From assembly GCA_963932465.1 (NCBI GenBank), contig OZ010796.1, positions 76,156,974 through 76,220,973 on the forward strand: a DNA stretch of 64,000 bases. Reading direction: 5' to 3'. Both the position numbers and the translations under genes were made by a program. The stretch comes from Maratus speciosus. Its lineage: Eukaryota > Arthropoda > Arachnida > Araneae > Salticidae. Below, one piece after another: positions 21,905 to 33,480 of this stretch (within the stretch, counting starts at the first letter, position 1; each line of letters begins with the position of its first letter). The notes beneath the pieces are model-generated. The model made no database searches and was not told the DNA's origin. It saw only the letters and a list, made by a program, of their open reading frames with translations.

Positions 21905-23557
21905 TTCAATTTTCATGCATTTTTACTTTCTTCTGCCCTTTCAAGAAGAAAATATCAGATTTGTGAAAAAAATTGACTTCCAGTTTTCGACGGATTTATA
22001 CGTTTTAGAAGGTCCTGAACACAATTTGTCTTATTTTTAGGAAATGTCTATCTGTCTGTATGTGACATAAATTTTGTGACTGCTCTATCTCAAGAACTAA
22101 TGGACAAAATTTGATAAAACTTCAAATTAAGTTATACTTAGATATAAATTGGTGCCGATTAGTTTTTGGTGTAAATAGCCTTACAGGTGGCGCTGCTATG
22201 CTGCATTTTTTACGATTTCCACAAAAGCTGTATCTCAAGATCTAATGGACGGAGTTTCATCAAACTTTATTTTCTGTTAGACCTTGACGTAAGTTGGTGC
22301 AGATTAGGTTTTCTTGTAAATCATATAACAGGTGGCGCTACTATGCTGCATTTTCCCTATTTTGGCGATAGCTATATCTAAAAAATAAAGAACGGAATTT
22401 AACCATTCATACTTCATATTCTGCTACATTTTCAGCTTAATAGATCCTTACCAGGCTTGGGTGTATACTGCCCAACATGTGTCGCTTTTATCCTTTTTGG
22501 TTGCGAATTTTGGTTTCAGACATCTAGGAGGGTGGATGCCGAAATTCAATGACTTCTTTGAAAGGTGCGATGCTTCTATCACCTTTTTAAATGCACGTAA
22601 TTCAAAGAACCTATACCTTTAAAATTGTCATGATGGGCACAGATTTTGACGGATTTACACGTTTTAAAGGTCAGAGGTTCCAAAAAACATGTTTATACAA
22701 AATGTCTATCTGTTTGTATGTGATATAAATTTTGTGGATGCTCTATCTCAAGAACTAATACACGGAATTTAATAAAAATTTATATTCAGGTAGTCCCTGA
22801 TATAAATTGATGCTGATTAGTTTTTGGTGTAAATCGCTCAACAGGTGGAGAATGCTGTGCTACATTTTTTATGATTTCAGCAACAGCTCTATCTCAAGAA
22901 CTAACATATGGATTTCCATCAAACTTCAGATTCGGTTAGCTGGGGCCTCAGTGGCCAAGCGGTTAGGACACCGTGCTACCAGCTGCCAAGCATTGAGACA
23001 GCGGCAGAGGTCTGCGAGTTCGACTTTCGCTGGCTCCATTGCACACTCTTTGTGGAGCTCCCGGATGTAATTTCTCTGTGTTGTAAATTTCATGGTGCTA
23101 TCTCGTCCCTGTATATTGACGATGACTTATAAGCGGACCTAGATGTCAAGCACACAAGTCAGATGTATGTGTAAACAAATATTCAGTTAGCCCTTGATGC
23201 TGTTTACATTTTGGTGGTTCTGCTATGCTGCATTTTTTACGATTTCTCTATTACGAATAACTCTGTCTCAAGAATTAATTCACAGATTTTCATCAAACTT
23301 CAGATTCAGGTATACCCTGATAAATATTATTGCTGATTATGTTTTGGTGTAAATCGCCCAAAGGGCTGCTTTTATGTTGCATTTTTCTCGATATCCACAA
23401 TAGTCCCATTTCAAGAACTAATGCACGGAATTTCATACCTTTAGAATCCTCACGATGGGCATAGAATTGTCATTTAATTTTGTCACTGTGATAGTAAATG
23501 TTGAAGTACTAACATGTAAGAGATAGAAGATAGTTTTGGGATTGACATATCCGATCA
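21905..23557 (+). mobile_element. HL-C Helitron/HINE-like elements C1 and C2 (chimeric tandem)
   Basis: C1 starts with a hairpin at 21925-21952 (ACTTTCTTCT arm), then TTGACTTCCAGTTTTCGACG, a TCTATCTGTCTGTATG microsatellite (22046-22062), and ~145-bp units anchored on CTCAAGAACTAATGG (22088, 22232). Its tail is cut at GATGGGCACAG (~22642), where it fuses directly to a second head that lacks its hairpin (C2, from ~22643). C2 has its own microsatellite (22705-22722), units at 22747, 22893, 23268 and 23411, and a tail ending in AGATAGAAGATAGT plus a GGAT...ATCC stem (23539-23552). The units repeatedly carry GGTGGCGCTGCTATGCTGCA. Confidence 0.65.
22941..23180 (+). mobile_element. tRNA-derived SINE inserted in an HL-C unit
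   Basis: The first ~98 bp (22942-23039) look like a Leu/Ser-type tRNA: GGGGCCT...GGCTCC acceptor-like ends, an A box TGGCCAAGCGG near 22952 and a B box GTTCGACTT near 23018, with an extended variable region between. A non-tRNA body follows to 23180. The copy is flanked by an 11-bp target duplication, ATTCGGTTAGC (22930-22940) and ATTCAGTTAGC (23181-23191), with one mismatch. Clean duplications and the intact polymerase III promoter boxes support a SINE rather than a tRNA gene. Confidence 0.8.
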
Positions 23558-23582
23558 GTTTATTTTATTTAAATATATTCTA

Positions 23583-24064
23583 CAGTACAGAACCATTTAT
23601 CCGGAATGCTTGGGGTCAGATGTATTCCGGATAACTGGTTTTTCCAGTTAACTGGTTGTGCATTAAAACAGTATCCATTTGATAAGTTTTGTGGAATATG
23701 TATGGTTGTGGCATTATTTCTGATTTTAAATTATTAGATTACTTGGATTAAAAATAAATGCAAGAAAGATAAAAAATTAACCAGAGTTTAAAGGAAGGTA
23801 ATTTATGGGAATTCCTTAGGAACAAAAATTCTTCTGTTTCTTCTGCATAAAAATTAAAACATCTCAAATACAACTAAATATGTTTTCTTTTAAAATACTA
23901 GATGTTGTCATCAAATTATACGATTGTTTCAAGCAAAGCCTATATCAAACTGGCAGTATATGACACCTTTTTCTGCAAAGATTCTGAAATCAGTCTATCA
24001 GAAATATCATTCCGGATAACTGGTTTTCCAGTTAACTGGTTTCCGGATAAATGGTTCCATACAG
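23583..24064. mobile_element. pogo/Tigger-like MITE (482 bp)
   Basis: The left end CAGTACAGAACCATTTATCC and the right end (reverse complement) CTGTATGGAACCATTTATCC are inverted copies of each other with few mismatches. TA flanks both (23581-23582 and 24065-24066). Each end also holds CCGGATAACTGGTTTTCCAG-like direct repeats (near 23622 and 24012) with the dyad CCAGTTAACTGG, probable binding sites. The interior frames are not transposase. Confidence 0.75.
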
Positions 24065-24310
24065 TAATGTTAAAATATTTTCTTATACGATACAAATAAA
24101 TTCTTAATTTTATTTATACTTTTTTTGAAGGATACTTCCAAATAGGTTGACTAAAATACAGAGCATAAAAAATAATAAAATATTTATTTTCTTATTAAAA
24201 TTATTATTATTATTATTATTATTATTTTGAAAATATTATTAATTTATTAATATAAAGTTCTCCAAAAAAAATTAAAATTTTATTCATAATAATGTAGAAT
24301 TGTGATTGAA
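24065..24310. other. AT-rich sequence with (ATT)n microsatellite
   Basis: An (ATT)n run of nine units lies at 24201-24227. Otherwise nothing recognised. Confidence 0.6.
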
Positions 24311-24317
24311 AAATATA

Positions 24318-24379
24318 ACGGGTGGGGTTGACACCATTTACATCCGCCCTCGGTGTCACCTATCCTAGCTACGCCACTG
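24318..24379 (-). mobile_element. Solo hAT terminus (CAGTGGCGTAGCTAGG type)
   Basis: On the minus strand from 24379 the sequence begins CAGTGGCGTAGCTAGGATAG and continues GGTGACACCGAGGGCGGATG. This is a very common hAT terminal motif in animal genomes. No partner end or 8-bp duplication was found on the left, so the element is truncated. Confidence 0.6.
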
Positions 24380-27300
24380 TTTCTTACCAATAGAACCCTT
24401 TCACTCGCTTAATATATTTCGACTATTGTAAGCCCAAATGTTTCAATAAAATGAGTAAAATATATATTTTTTCAAATGATGCTTTTCCGCACATTATAGA
24501 TGACCCCTTAAACCACCATTTTGACGTTTTTTAATCATAATTCTAAAACTACTTCGAGGAAAAATTTGAAATTGAGAATTCGCATAAAGCATAATAAATA
24601 TAAATCTATCAAAAAAATTGTAGGTCGCAATTCATATTTTTTCCGAATATTAATTTCATAATTCATATTATAAAAATTTGAGAGTTACAAATACAATGTA
24701 CTTATGTTTGGGTTTTTTAGTATTATAACCACACCAAAGATTATCAGATTAGGATTATAATTTCAGGAGATATTAATAAAAATATAATTTAACATTATAA
24801 ATTCTAAATTTTGAATGTTTATAATTCAAAAACTTATTATTCAAATGACTAGAAATTTCGTTTCTAGGCACAGTTTGAACCGATGATTTAAAATAGAGTG
24901 TCTAAATTGGGTGTTGCCATTGAAAAAAAAACAAAGTTTGGTCTGGTTTTGATTTATAGATGCATATAATCGGATGCTACATAGTAGAATTTCGTAGCAG
25001 AGGATTCTGGAACCTCATTCTTTGAATTTGTCACGTGTTCAATGTTAACAACCCTAAACGTAGGATCCATTTTTTCGCCAACAGCCAAAGGATTTTGTTT
25101 ATTATTTACCAGTTGTTTTTGAAGGAAGTTAAAACGTCTCAGCAACATGGAGTGCGGGATTACGGATCGTCATAAATTTTTTTGATAGAAATTGATCTCC
25201 GTTCTACTTTGGCTGTTATTATTTAATGTTGTCGCTGGCAGCTAACGTGTAGTATGAATTTGGGGAAGCTTTCATTCGGCTTGTAACAAGCCTTCCTTCG
25301 AGTTTTCAATTTCAAACAAAATCACATTTATCGATATGACATTGTTTACATGTTGATATTACATAACTATAACATTATGTTTATATTTTTGGGGTAGATT
25401 TCAATCCGTATCATTTATAAAATAAATAATCATAATAAACAGGGAATAAACATATTATTTGTTTGGTGAAAAATGTTATTATTGCCTCTATAAGTATATT
25501 TTCTATAATGGCATAACATCTGAATATTTAATTCTTTTTTATTTTTTACTCATTAATTGTTGTTCTTGCACAGTTATAATTTCAGATTTTTTTCTTAGCG
25601 CAATCTCTGATCTCCATACACTGCAAGACACTTATTTTAAAGCCATTAGAATTTCATAATGGTAGTACGTCGTGACAGTAAATAATAAAAATGACAAAAT
25701 GTGTTTGATTTAAATTAATAAAAATAGGATAAATGTGTCTGTAATGGACACCCTCCAAATATTTTAGTATAGAATATAAATACCCGTAACAAGTTTTTAT
25801 TATTTTTTGTCACCTCTTAATTTCGTGTTTTACTATCAGGATTGTTGTTGACAACTTTAATCAAACCAGGAAGCAGAAAATAATGCTTCACTATTCAACT
25901 GTTTTCCAGTGAAAACTTTAATGAACAAGTTAAGAGATGTTTTTATTTATTACAATTATCTTAAAAACAGGAACTTTCCTGTTAGCTGGGTGCCAATGTT
26001 ATATTTATATATATGTATATCTATACATAATATGTATGTGTGCATATATATTTATATTGTAAAATCCTGATTGTAAGCCCCCCCCCCCTCCTTTTTTCAA
26101 AAGTAAAAACAGTTAAATTTGGGTGGGGCTTATAATAGAGATAAAAAAAAAATCCTCTGATAAATATTGCTCTCCACTTTTGTTTTATTCAACTATTTTA
26201 TAAGATTTACGATATTATAATATTAAAGTTTTGACGTCTTTCAATATTTTGAGTTTTCTTTGTGGGTTCTGCATGCCGATTAGACTTACTGTAATATTTT
26301 TTATACTGATTAATGTATTGTATTTTTACATGACATCTTCATTTAGAATTTTGGTTAGCATCATTATATGAACTTGTAAGATAAATTTTTATTCAAAGGT
26401 ATTTTTTATATATATACACGTATGTATAACACTGGCGCTCGGCTAACAGAAAAGTACCTAAAAGCATTTTTATTTAATTTATATCTCCTTTATTTTCTTA
26501 CTAAAATTTGCATGTTTTTGCTTTGATAATAATAGGAAACTTTGAATTTCATATATACAAATGGCTATCATTTACAAAATTTCATTTATTTTTAAAGTTT
26601 TAGGACCAGCATCCATTACTAGAAAACTTAAATTAGTCAACTTTCAGAAATGGAAACCCCATGTGGGCTATATGATAAAATTAGCACTCGCCAATCGGCA
26701 AGTAAAACTGAAAAGTTGATGATTGACTCTATTGCCACCACTGCCCAGACTTAAAAGATAACAATTGCGATGATTGAATGGAAAGTATGTATACGAAAGA
26801 GGAGGGTGGGGATGGATGTCAAATTTGTTAGAAATTGAAATATAACTTCAAAAATTCATTTTTTTGGTCTGTTCTATACTATGCATCAACATACTGCAGT
26901 AATTACTTGTTTATATTTCCCTATTCAATGAAATGCCAGTTTTTTCCATGAAGCACATTTTTTGATCAAGTATTTGTAAATTTGTTGTTGGCCAGTGAGT
27001 AAAAAAGTTAATTTTGACCTATAATGTGGACCTTATTAAAAGTGAAATTTCATTAATTTTCTTAGGGAATAAAATCTTTTAACTTAAAAGTTAAGTAATC
27101 GAATTTAATCTTTAAGTTATGCTTACCAGACTGTAACAACACCTATTTTATAAACAGCTTCAAATTTATTTCTTGTAATTAATACATTTTTTAAATATTA
27201 AAACGGATTAATTTTTTTTTATAATCTGAAATTCAATCAAGTCAATTAAGAAACAGAGAATAATGTTTAAAAGCATAGAAAAAGAAGGAGCTCAAGCCCT

Positions 27301-27555
27301 TCTCATTCAAATAAAGATAATTTATTAAGTTACATGAATTGTTAAAAACCTCTTAGTTTGTGTCTTTGTCTTTAATGTTTGATTATTCATCTGTGACAAA
27401 ACAACTTTGTACATAAAAAATAGGGACTTATTTGTTGTAGCAGCACCCACAATTGTGATTATGCCATACTTAGTGTTATGAATTTGCCAAGATCATCACA
27501 AAGTTTATATATGCATCATATATTTGCATATGTATATACTCCAAAACAGTGCTGA
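24380..27555. other. 3.2 kb of AT-rich DNA without recognised genes
   Basis: No frame exceeds about 66 codons and none has a domain. TATATA-type runs lie near 26000-26050 and 26405-26425, and a C-tract near 26080. A GGGTGGGGCTTATAATAG/TTGTAAGCCCCC pair (26068-26140) suggests a small inverted repeat. Otherwise nothing can be supported. Confidence 0.4.
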
Positions 27556-27770
27556 ATTCAGATACTTTCCTCCAGGAGGGATTTCTGTGGCCCCTCTGAG
27601 ACATTATACAGTTCCGGGAGAGAAGGTGATATCCCCTTTAACTGTATTACAAAACAACAGTGGACCAGTATAACAACAAAAAAAAGCTGAACTTTCATGC
27701 ACGAAGAAAGGGAGGGGGGGGGGCACTTATTTTTTCTACATTTCACATCTTAACATATTAAAAAAGTTAT
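27556..27770. other. Unassigned sequence upstream of the MULE pseudogene
   Basis: A G-tract ends near 27722. The 62-codon minus-strand frame has no domain. Confidence 0.35.
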
Positions 27771-27774
27771 TGCC

Positions 27775-29184
27775 AAGTTTTACCAATTTCCATCATCATA
27801 ATGATGGATGCAAAATTCAGAGCATCCATGTGTGCTATTTTATAAAACACAGGGTAATAATTGTGCAGACCATCCATTCTTAAAAAGTGACGATTTTAAT
27901 TATTATGACTGAGGGTCAGGGTGAATTTCTTAAAAAATATAGTTCGGATATTATATGCATTGATGGCACTCATGGCATGAACAATTATGGATTTGAATTA
28001 ATAACACTAATGGTAATAGATGATATGAGAGAAGATTTTCCTTGTGCTTTCCTCATATCTAACAGAACAGATCAGCCTGTCTTATCTTCATTTTACTCAT
28101 GTATAAAGAAAAAGTGGGGGAGCTTAAACCAAATGTTTTTATGTCCGATATGGCAGATGCTTTTTATAATGCTTGGTATACAGAAATGGGTTTGCCAGAA
28201 AAAGCGTCTTTTCTGTACCTGGCATGTTGATAGGACATGGCAAAATAATTTGAAAAAGATTAATGGTATAGAAAAGCGAACAAATGCTTATAAATTAATT
28301 AGATTTCTTTTATTAGAACGCGACTTAAATACATTTAACTTATTGTCAGATTATGTAATAGATTTTTTTAAAAATGATGAAGACACTAAAGATTTTGCTT
28401 CTTATTGTGAAACTTTTTATATGAAAAACACTAAAACATGGGCCTATTGCCACAGGTTACACTGTGGCATCAATACAAATATGCACATTGAGCGCATGCA
28501 TCACACTTTAAAATACATTTATTTACAGGGGGAAAATGTCAAGAGACTTTATAAAGCCATATATGCTATAATGAGGTTTGTCAGGGATAAGATGATTGAC
28601 AGGTTGATTGCCTGTACTAAAGGAAACTGACTAGCAAAGTGAAAATTCTGAGAAATAGACATAAAACTAGTTTAACATTAACATCTGAGATTGTAGAAAA
28701 TGAAGAGGGTTGGACAGTCGCATCAAAAAATAACACAGAGCTATACGAAATTCAAAGTATAAAAACAACATGCCATTGTAAAATTCTATGTATGGAATGT
28801 AAAACATGTATCCACCAATATATCTGCTCATGCACGGATTCCTCCTTTAGATGGAATATGTGCAAACATATTCATTATTTATGTCAAACATTAATTAAAA
28901 ATGAAGTTCATATAAACACTGTCCCTGATGAGCCACTGATTATAGATGAATATCCAGAGTCGGAAATAATTATTAAAGAATTAAGCCAAACACGCCCCCA
29001 CACACATTCACAAGCAAATCATACAGAGAAACAGGAATCTTTAATAAGTGCATATGCAGATTTCATTAGATCTCTCACAAATTCCGAGCAGCTAGATATA
29101 ATGGAAAAAAACTTGAAATCTTTAATACCAAAAGTAAATGCTGTTGGCCAAATTAATTCTGTGTCATTTTCCCCCCCCAATTGA
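27775..29184 (+). pseudogene. MULE-type transposase with SWIM zinc finger, frameshifted
   Basis: Mutator-like element transposase relic. The catalytic region shows ICIDGTHGMNNYGFELITLM (first Asp), the second Asp in the alternative frame MSDMADAFYNAW (28142-28177), RLFCTWHVDRTWQNNLKKI, and the final acidic residue in MHIERMHHTLKYIYL. The SWIM-type zinc finger follows (CHCKILCMECKTCIHQYICSC, then NMCKHIH). The reading frame changes at about 27890, 28120, 28205 and 28627 (the last explained by one missing A in AAAGGAAACTGACTAGC) and again at the C-tract near 29175. So at least four frameshifts separate pieces of one protein. The upstream part (FYKTQGNNCADHPFLKSDDF, another frame) extends homology left to about 27780. 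The true N-terminus and the element's terminal repeats were not found. Confidence 0.8.
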
Positions 29185-29465
29185 ATAAAAACCCTCCAAC
29201 AAACAAAAGAATAACACCTTAAAGACCATTCCAAGCAAAAAAGAAAAGAAAGTTAAATAACAGGTCTGAAGAAAATTCAAATGAAAACGCCCAAAATATT
29301 GCCCTATCTTTAATTCTAACACATAAAAATAATACACATACTAATGAAACCCAATGTAATGAATAAATATTTCCTAATGTTTACATTTTAATTTGCCAAA
29401 TCAAAAATGTTTAGTACAATATCACTCTTTTTTTCAATTCTATTTTTATCTCTATTTTGCTATCA
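29185..29465 (+). other. Decayed 3' end of the MULE relic and AT-rich spacer
   Basis: A lysine-rich translation (KTIPSKKEKKVK near 29222) may be the remnant of the transposase C-terminus after the C-tract frameshift. The rest is AT-rich. Confidence 0.35.
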
Positions 29466-29470
29466 TTTTT

Positions 29471-30164
29471 AGGGTTTCGTTTCATCTGACGAAATCCTAT
29501 TTGTTTCGTTCCTTTGTCTGTCTGTCCGTCACAGAGCCCATTCTCAGAAACTATATATGTTGGAGACTTGAAATTTTGCATACTTATAGCTGAATACCTC
29601 GCATCAAACGACAAATCATAAAATTTTGAAGTCTTATCTTTACCCGTCTGGGCTGTAACTTGTGTATTTTAAGCTTTTTTTTCTAATTGAGCCCCTATTT
29701 AAGTTGAAGACTTGAAATTTTGCATACTTATAGCAGAACACTTGCGATCACATGAAAAATCATAAAATTTTCAAAAAGTCTTATTATTTATCCCTCCGGG
29801 TTCTAACTTGTGTATTTTAAGCAATTTTTCTAACCTCCTACCATTGCACCCGGTGGGTACTTTTCTAACTTTTGCCGACACCCCTTTGACCACTCTTTCA
29901 TATTATGCACCATAGACTTACATATTTTAGTTCCACTTTTTACCGCCAGGGGACATCTATCTGTCTCGAGTGCTACGGAGCTGAATTCCCTTGACTAATA
30001 TATCTACGGATAGTTTGTAAAACGGAGTTTCGTTAGGATAGAGGTTTGTTTAGAATAGAGTGCGCCCGCTGGTTGCGAAATGTGGAACTAACAGATTTTG
30101 CAAAATGATAAAGTGTTTTGAAAGGAATATTAAACGAAACCCTCTGTGCGATCTGTGATCACAC
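29471..30164 (+). mobile_element. HL-B Helitron/HINE-like element
   Basis: The 5' hairpin AGGGTTTCGT-ttcatctg-ACGAAATCCT (29471-29498, one mismatch in ten) is followed by TTTGTTTCGTTCC and a TGTCTGTCTGTCCGTCAC microsatellite (29515-29532). Two ~150-bp units anchored on GACTTGAAATTTTGCATACT (29567 and 29709) follow. The 5' arm reappears inverted as AAACGAAACCCT at 30132-30143, directly followed by a stem-loop GTGCGATC-tgt-GATCACAC (30146-30164, seven of eight paired). The order hairpin, microsatellite, minisatellite, inverted subterminal repeat, 3' stem-loop is that of HINE/DINE-1 elements. The frames on both strands are repeat translations. Confidence 0.7.
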
Positions 30165-30515
30165 TTACCTACTTGTTTAGTATTGAAGTTAAAACTAGTT
30201 ATTTTAGAATAACACATTACTTGCAAATGTTGATATTTTGCTAAGGTACCAAAACTTAAAATACTTTGTACTTTTTTAAAAATATAAATTTTGGATATTT
30301 CTATTTTTAAAATAAAACATTTCATTTCCATTTAATAGTTTCTACATAAACATTGCAATTGTATAAATCCATCTACCTGCTTCTGTATCTACAGAAATAA
30401 ATATATTGCCAAAAACAAATAATATAGTATTCTGTTTAATCCAGAATTGGGAAGGTGAAGCCTCTCAAATTACATTGTGAAGATTTTTTGATGAAGGAAA
30501 TTCCCTGTTATAGGA
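30165..30515. other. Unassigned AT-rich sequence
   Basis: No repeat or coding signal recognised. Confidence 0.4.
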
Positions 30516-30525
30516 ATGTCCTTCT

Positions 30526-30643
30526 CAGGGATGTAGTAGAGGGTTATACGGGGGTATATGCCATATACCCTCTGTTTCTAAAGAAAGCTATAGTATACAT
30601 ACACACTAGGGTATACCCTCTGTTTTTTTTCTATGACTACACC
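30526..30643. mobile_element. hAT MITE (118 bp), GTATAC-rich family, copy 1
   Basis: Begins CAGGGATGTAGTAGAGGGT and ends near CTATGACTACACC. The two flanks are an exact 8-bp duplication GTCCTTCT (30518-30525 and 30644-30651). Internal GGGTATACCCTCTG words match the 54.16-54.34 kb copy. The last four bases of the consensus right end (ACTG) appear missing. Confidence 0.8.
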
Positions 30644-30651
30644 GTCCTTCT

Positions 30652-31190
30652 ATGTAAAAATTTCTTTAAAATTTTTTGCTTTATATTGTAAGTTAATTGT
30701 TCAAAGTACTCATTCAGACTAACATTTCAATAAGAAATAATTATTGAATTCATAAATAATTGCAGTCTCTGAAGCCACACATTCCCTGTTTTAATTTCTC
30801 AGGTATGGGTTAATAACATTGTAGATGTTTATAAACACACAACATGAATTTATATAAAAAAAAAAGCCCACATACAGCATCAGACTGGATACCTATTCAC
30901 TGGTGCACCTTTGTACAGATAAAGTTTCACAAAATTAAGTTGAACCAATGTATTTTTCTTGGTTGTATACAATAGTTGCAAGTAGCGAACATGCTACTTT
31001 TTATAGTAGTTCGTAGTGTAGCATTAATTATTTTAAAAAATATAAATTCAGTACTTTTTAATACATACTGGAAGTAATTTTAATGCTACTTCCAGAAGTA
31101 ATAGTAAAAAAGAATGTGTCAATCTTAAAGTAACATGATTATAATTTTCTTTTTTGTGCAAAAATGTGTCCTGTGCAACAATAAGCAAGA
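30652..31190. other. Unassigned AT-rich sequence
   Basis: No repeat family or gene recognised. Confidence 0.4.
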
Positions 31191-31194
31191 ATCT

Positions 31195-31770
31195 ATACTC
31201 TATACTAATAAAAGAAGTTTCATTCTGTATATGTGTGTCTACGATGGGTAGTGAAATCTACCGCACGTATAAAGCTGAAAATTTTTGTGAGGGTACTCTA
31301 AAACCTCTCCTGGTGCACCTGATACTCAGAGTTTTAAAATTCTAATAATTAGCTTTGCCCCCCATACATAAAGTGCCCCCTCCAGGGGCGCTCTTTTCTA
31401 AATTTTGCCAACACACCTCATGTGATATATCTTTGGGAAGCCTCGGGCAGTGGAACATAACATTTTTGCAGTGCATGCACAGCACGCCTGCTATACGGTG
31501 CCATAGGCAGCAGGAACCCATTCGAGGTTCGTCCGAGCCCGATTGGCTTATTTACAAGATTTTACAGTGCATGCGCAGCACAACTGCTATACAGTGCCGT
31601 AGGTAGCACGGATGCAGTTTGAGGTTCGTTTCATTAGATTCGAGATTGGTTTTATTAGAAACATCAAATTTAATATGATTTTGCAGTGCGTGCTGCTATA
31701 CGTTGCCGTAGGCAGCGTGGACCTGGTTCGAGATTTACTTATAAGTCAGCAATGCAATGAGATTTACTTA
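31195..31770 (+). repeat. Head plus minisatellite of another HINE-like family (partial)
   Basis: Starts with CTATACTAATAAAAGAAG, then a TGTATATGTGTGTCTACG segment. Three ~110-bp units follow, anchored on TGCATGCGCAGCAC-like and GCTATACAGTGCCGTAGG strings (near 31468, 31567 and 31684). A TTTTGCCAACACACCTCATG segment near 31403 is shared with the 1.5-1.7 kb repeat. The 3' end was not identified. Confidence 0.5.
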
Positions 31771-32250
31771 TAAGTCAACAATCCAAAACTTTTTGACACA
31801 TTTTCTGATTAATTTTTAACTGTAAAGGCAAAAAATTGACAGGCTTTACTATTGAAGGAATTTAGAATCGAATAGCGTTTCCATTTTTCATAAATAAATT
31901 ACTTATCGAGATATAAGTGATTCTTGTCACGTGATTGCAAGTTTTTCGCCTTTCCTGTGCTATCACTTTCAGAAATTCGATTCAAAACGCTAACTTTGAC
32001 AGTATTTTCTCAAAAATATGCCTTTATCAAAAAACAGATAACGCCTTTCGATTTTAAATTTTCTAAATAAGAACACCCTTTATTTAATTTCAGAAATTGC
32101 GCGATTGTACAAAACACGTATTTCTGCATAAAAATATTCGTATTAAAAAAATCGGCAACTATGTGCACTTATGAAAAAAAGAAAGAAAGAAACCCAACCA
32201 TGGAAGGATTGGCTTATCTGAATCGATGTGATTCATTTCACAAAATTTAC
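31771..32250. other. Unassigned AT-rich sequence
   Basis: Nothing supportable found. Confidence 0.4.
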
Positions 32251-32255
32251 TTTTT

Positions 32256-33437
32256 AGCTCACAGGCTATCAAAGCCTGAGAGCTAATGTGCCCGCCCGTT
32301 CTGTATGTATGTACGTAACGCGATAACTCTTGATAGAAACATCCGATTTGCTTCAAAAAAATTTTCTAGGTTCATTGTGATAAGGCGCTTCCCTGATTAG
32401 TTTTGGGAATTGATTGGTTAAGGATAAAGGGGGAAAAGGGAGGTTAGTCCACCCCCTTAATTCAAATAAATGGGTTTTTCATGCAGAATGATTCGATTTG
32501 CTCCGAATTTGATATACCGGTTTATTATGTTAAGGAACTTCCCTGATTAGTTTTGGGGGTTCATTGGTTAAGTATAAAGGGGGAAAAGGGGGGTTAGTCC
32601 ACACCTCTTAATTCAGATAAATAGGTTTTTCATGCAGAGTGATTCGATCTGCTCCAAATTTGGTATACCGGTTTATTATGTTAAGGAGCTTCCCTGATTA
32701 ATTTTGGGGGTTCATTGGTTAAGGATAAAGGGGGAAAAAGGTGGTTAGTCCACCCCCCTTAATTCAGATAAATGGGTTTTTCATGCAGAATTATTCGATT
32801 TGCTCCGATTTTGGTACACCGGTTTATTATGTTAAGGAATTTCCCTGATTAGTTTTGGGGTTCATTGGTTAAGGATAAAGAGGAGCTAGCCCACCCCTCT
32901 TAATTTAGATAAATGGGTTTTTCATGCAAAATTATTCGATTTGCTCCGAATTTGGTATACCGGTTTATTATGTTAAGGAATTTCCCTGATTAGTTTTGGG
33001 GTTCATTGGTTAAGGATAAAGGGGGAAAGGGGGCTAGTCCACCCCCCTTAATTTAGATAAACTGGTTTTTCTTGCAGAATTATTCGATTTGCTCCAAATT
33101 TGGTATACTGGTTTATTATGTTAAGGAGCTTCCCTGATTCGTTTTGGGGATTCATTGGTTAAGGATAAAGGGGGCTAGTCCACCCCCTTAATTTAGATAA
33201 ATGGGTTTTTTTGCAGGATTATTTGATTTGCTCCAAAATTGGTATATCGGTTTATTATGTTAAGGAGCTTCCCTTATTAGATTTGGAGGTTCACTGGTTA
33301 AGTATAAAGGGGAAACGGGGGCTAATTCCCCTTCACTTATTTTTTAGGGGCATTATTCTTTAAGATAAGTGTATAATATACAATTAGTGTGATTAGCCTG
33401 TGAGCTCAATGCCATCAATTTAGCTGGGCACTTTTCT
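32256..33437 (+). mobile_element. HL-A Helitron/HINE-like element, copy A1
   Basis: The 5' hairpin at 32256-32284 has arms AGCTCACAGGCT and AAGCCTGAGAGCT (one mismatch). Then come CTGTATGTATGTACGTAACG (microsatellite), the block CTTGATAGAAACATCCGATTT, and seven ~145-150-bp units anchored on CTTCCCTGATTAG (about 32385, 32538, 32690, 32839, 32981, 33130, 33268). Near the 3' end the arm recurs inverted, AGCCTGTGAGCT (33395-33406), followed by an imperfect stem-loop ATGCCATC...GCTGGGCA (to ~33435). Confidence 0.75.
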
Positions 33438-33480
33438 TTTTTATTTTTCCCTTGATCATTTGGTGAAATCCTCAGTTTTT

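Noticed and set aside
22942..23039. A functional Leu/Ser tRNA gene
   Set aside because: The B box and acceptor pairing are imperfect, a long non-tRNA body follows, and an 11-bp duplication flanks the whole, which indicates a SINE.
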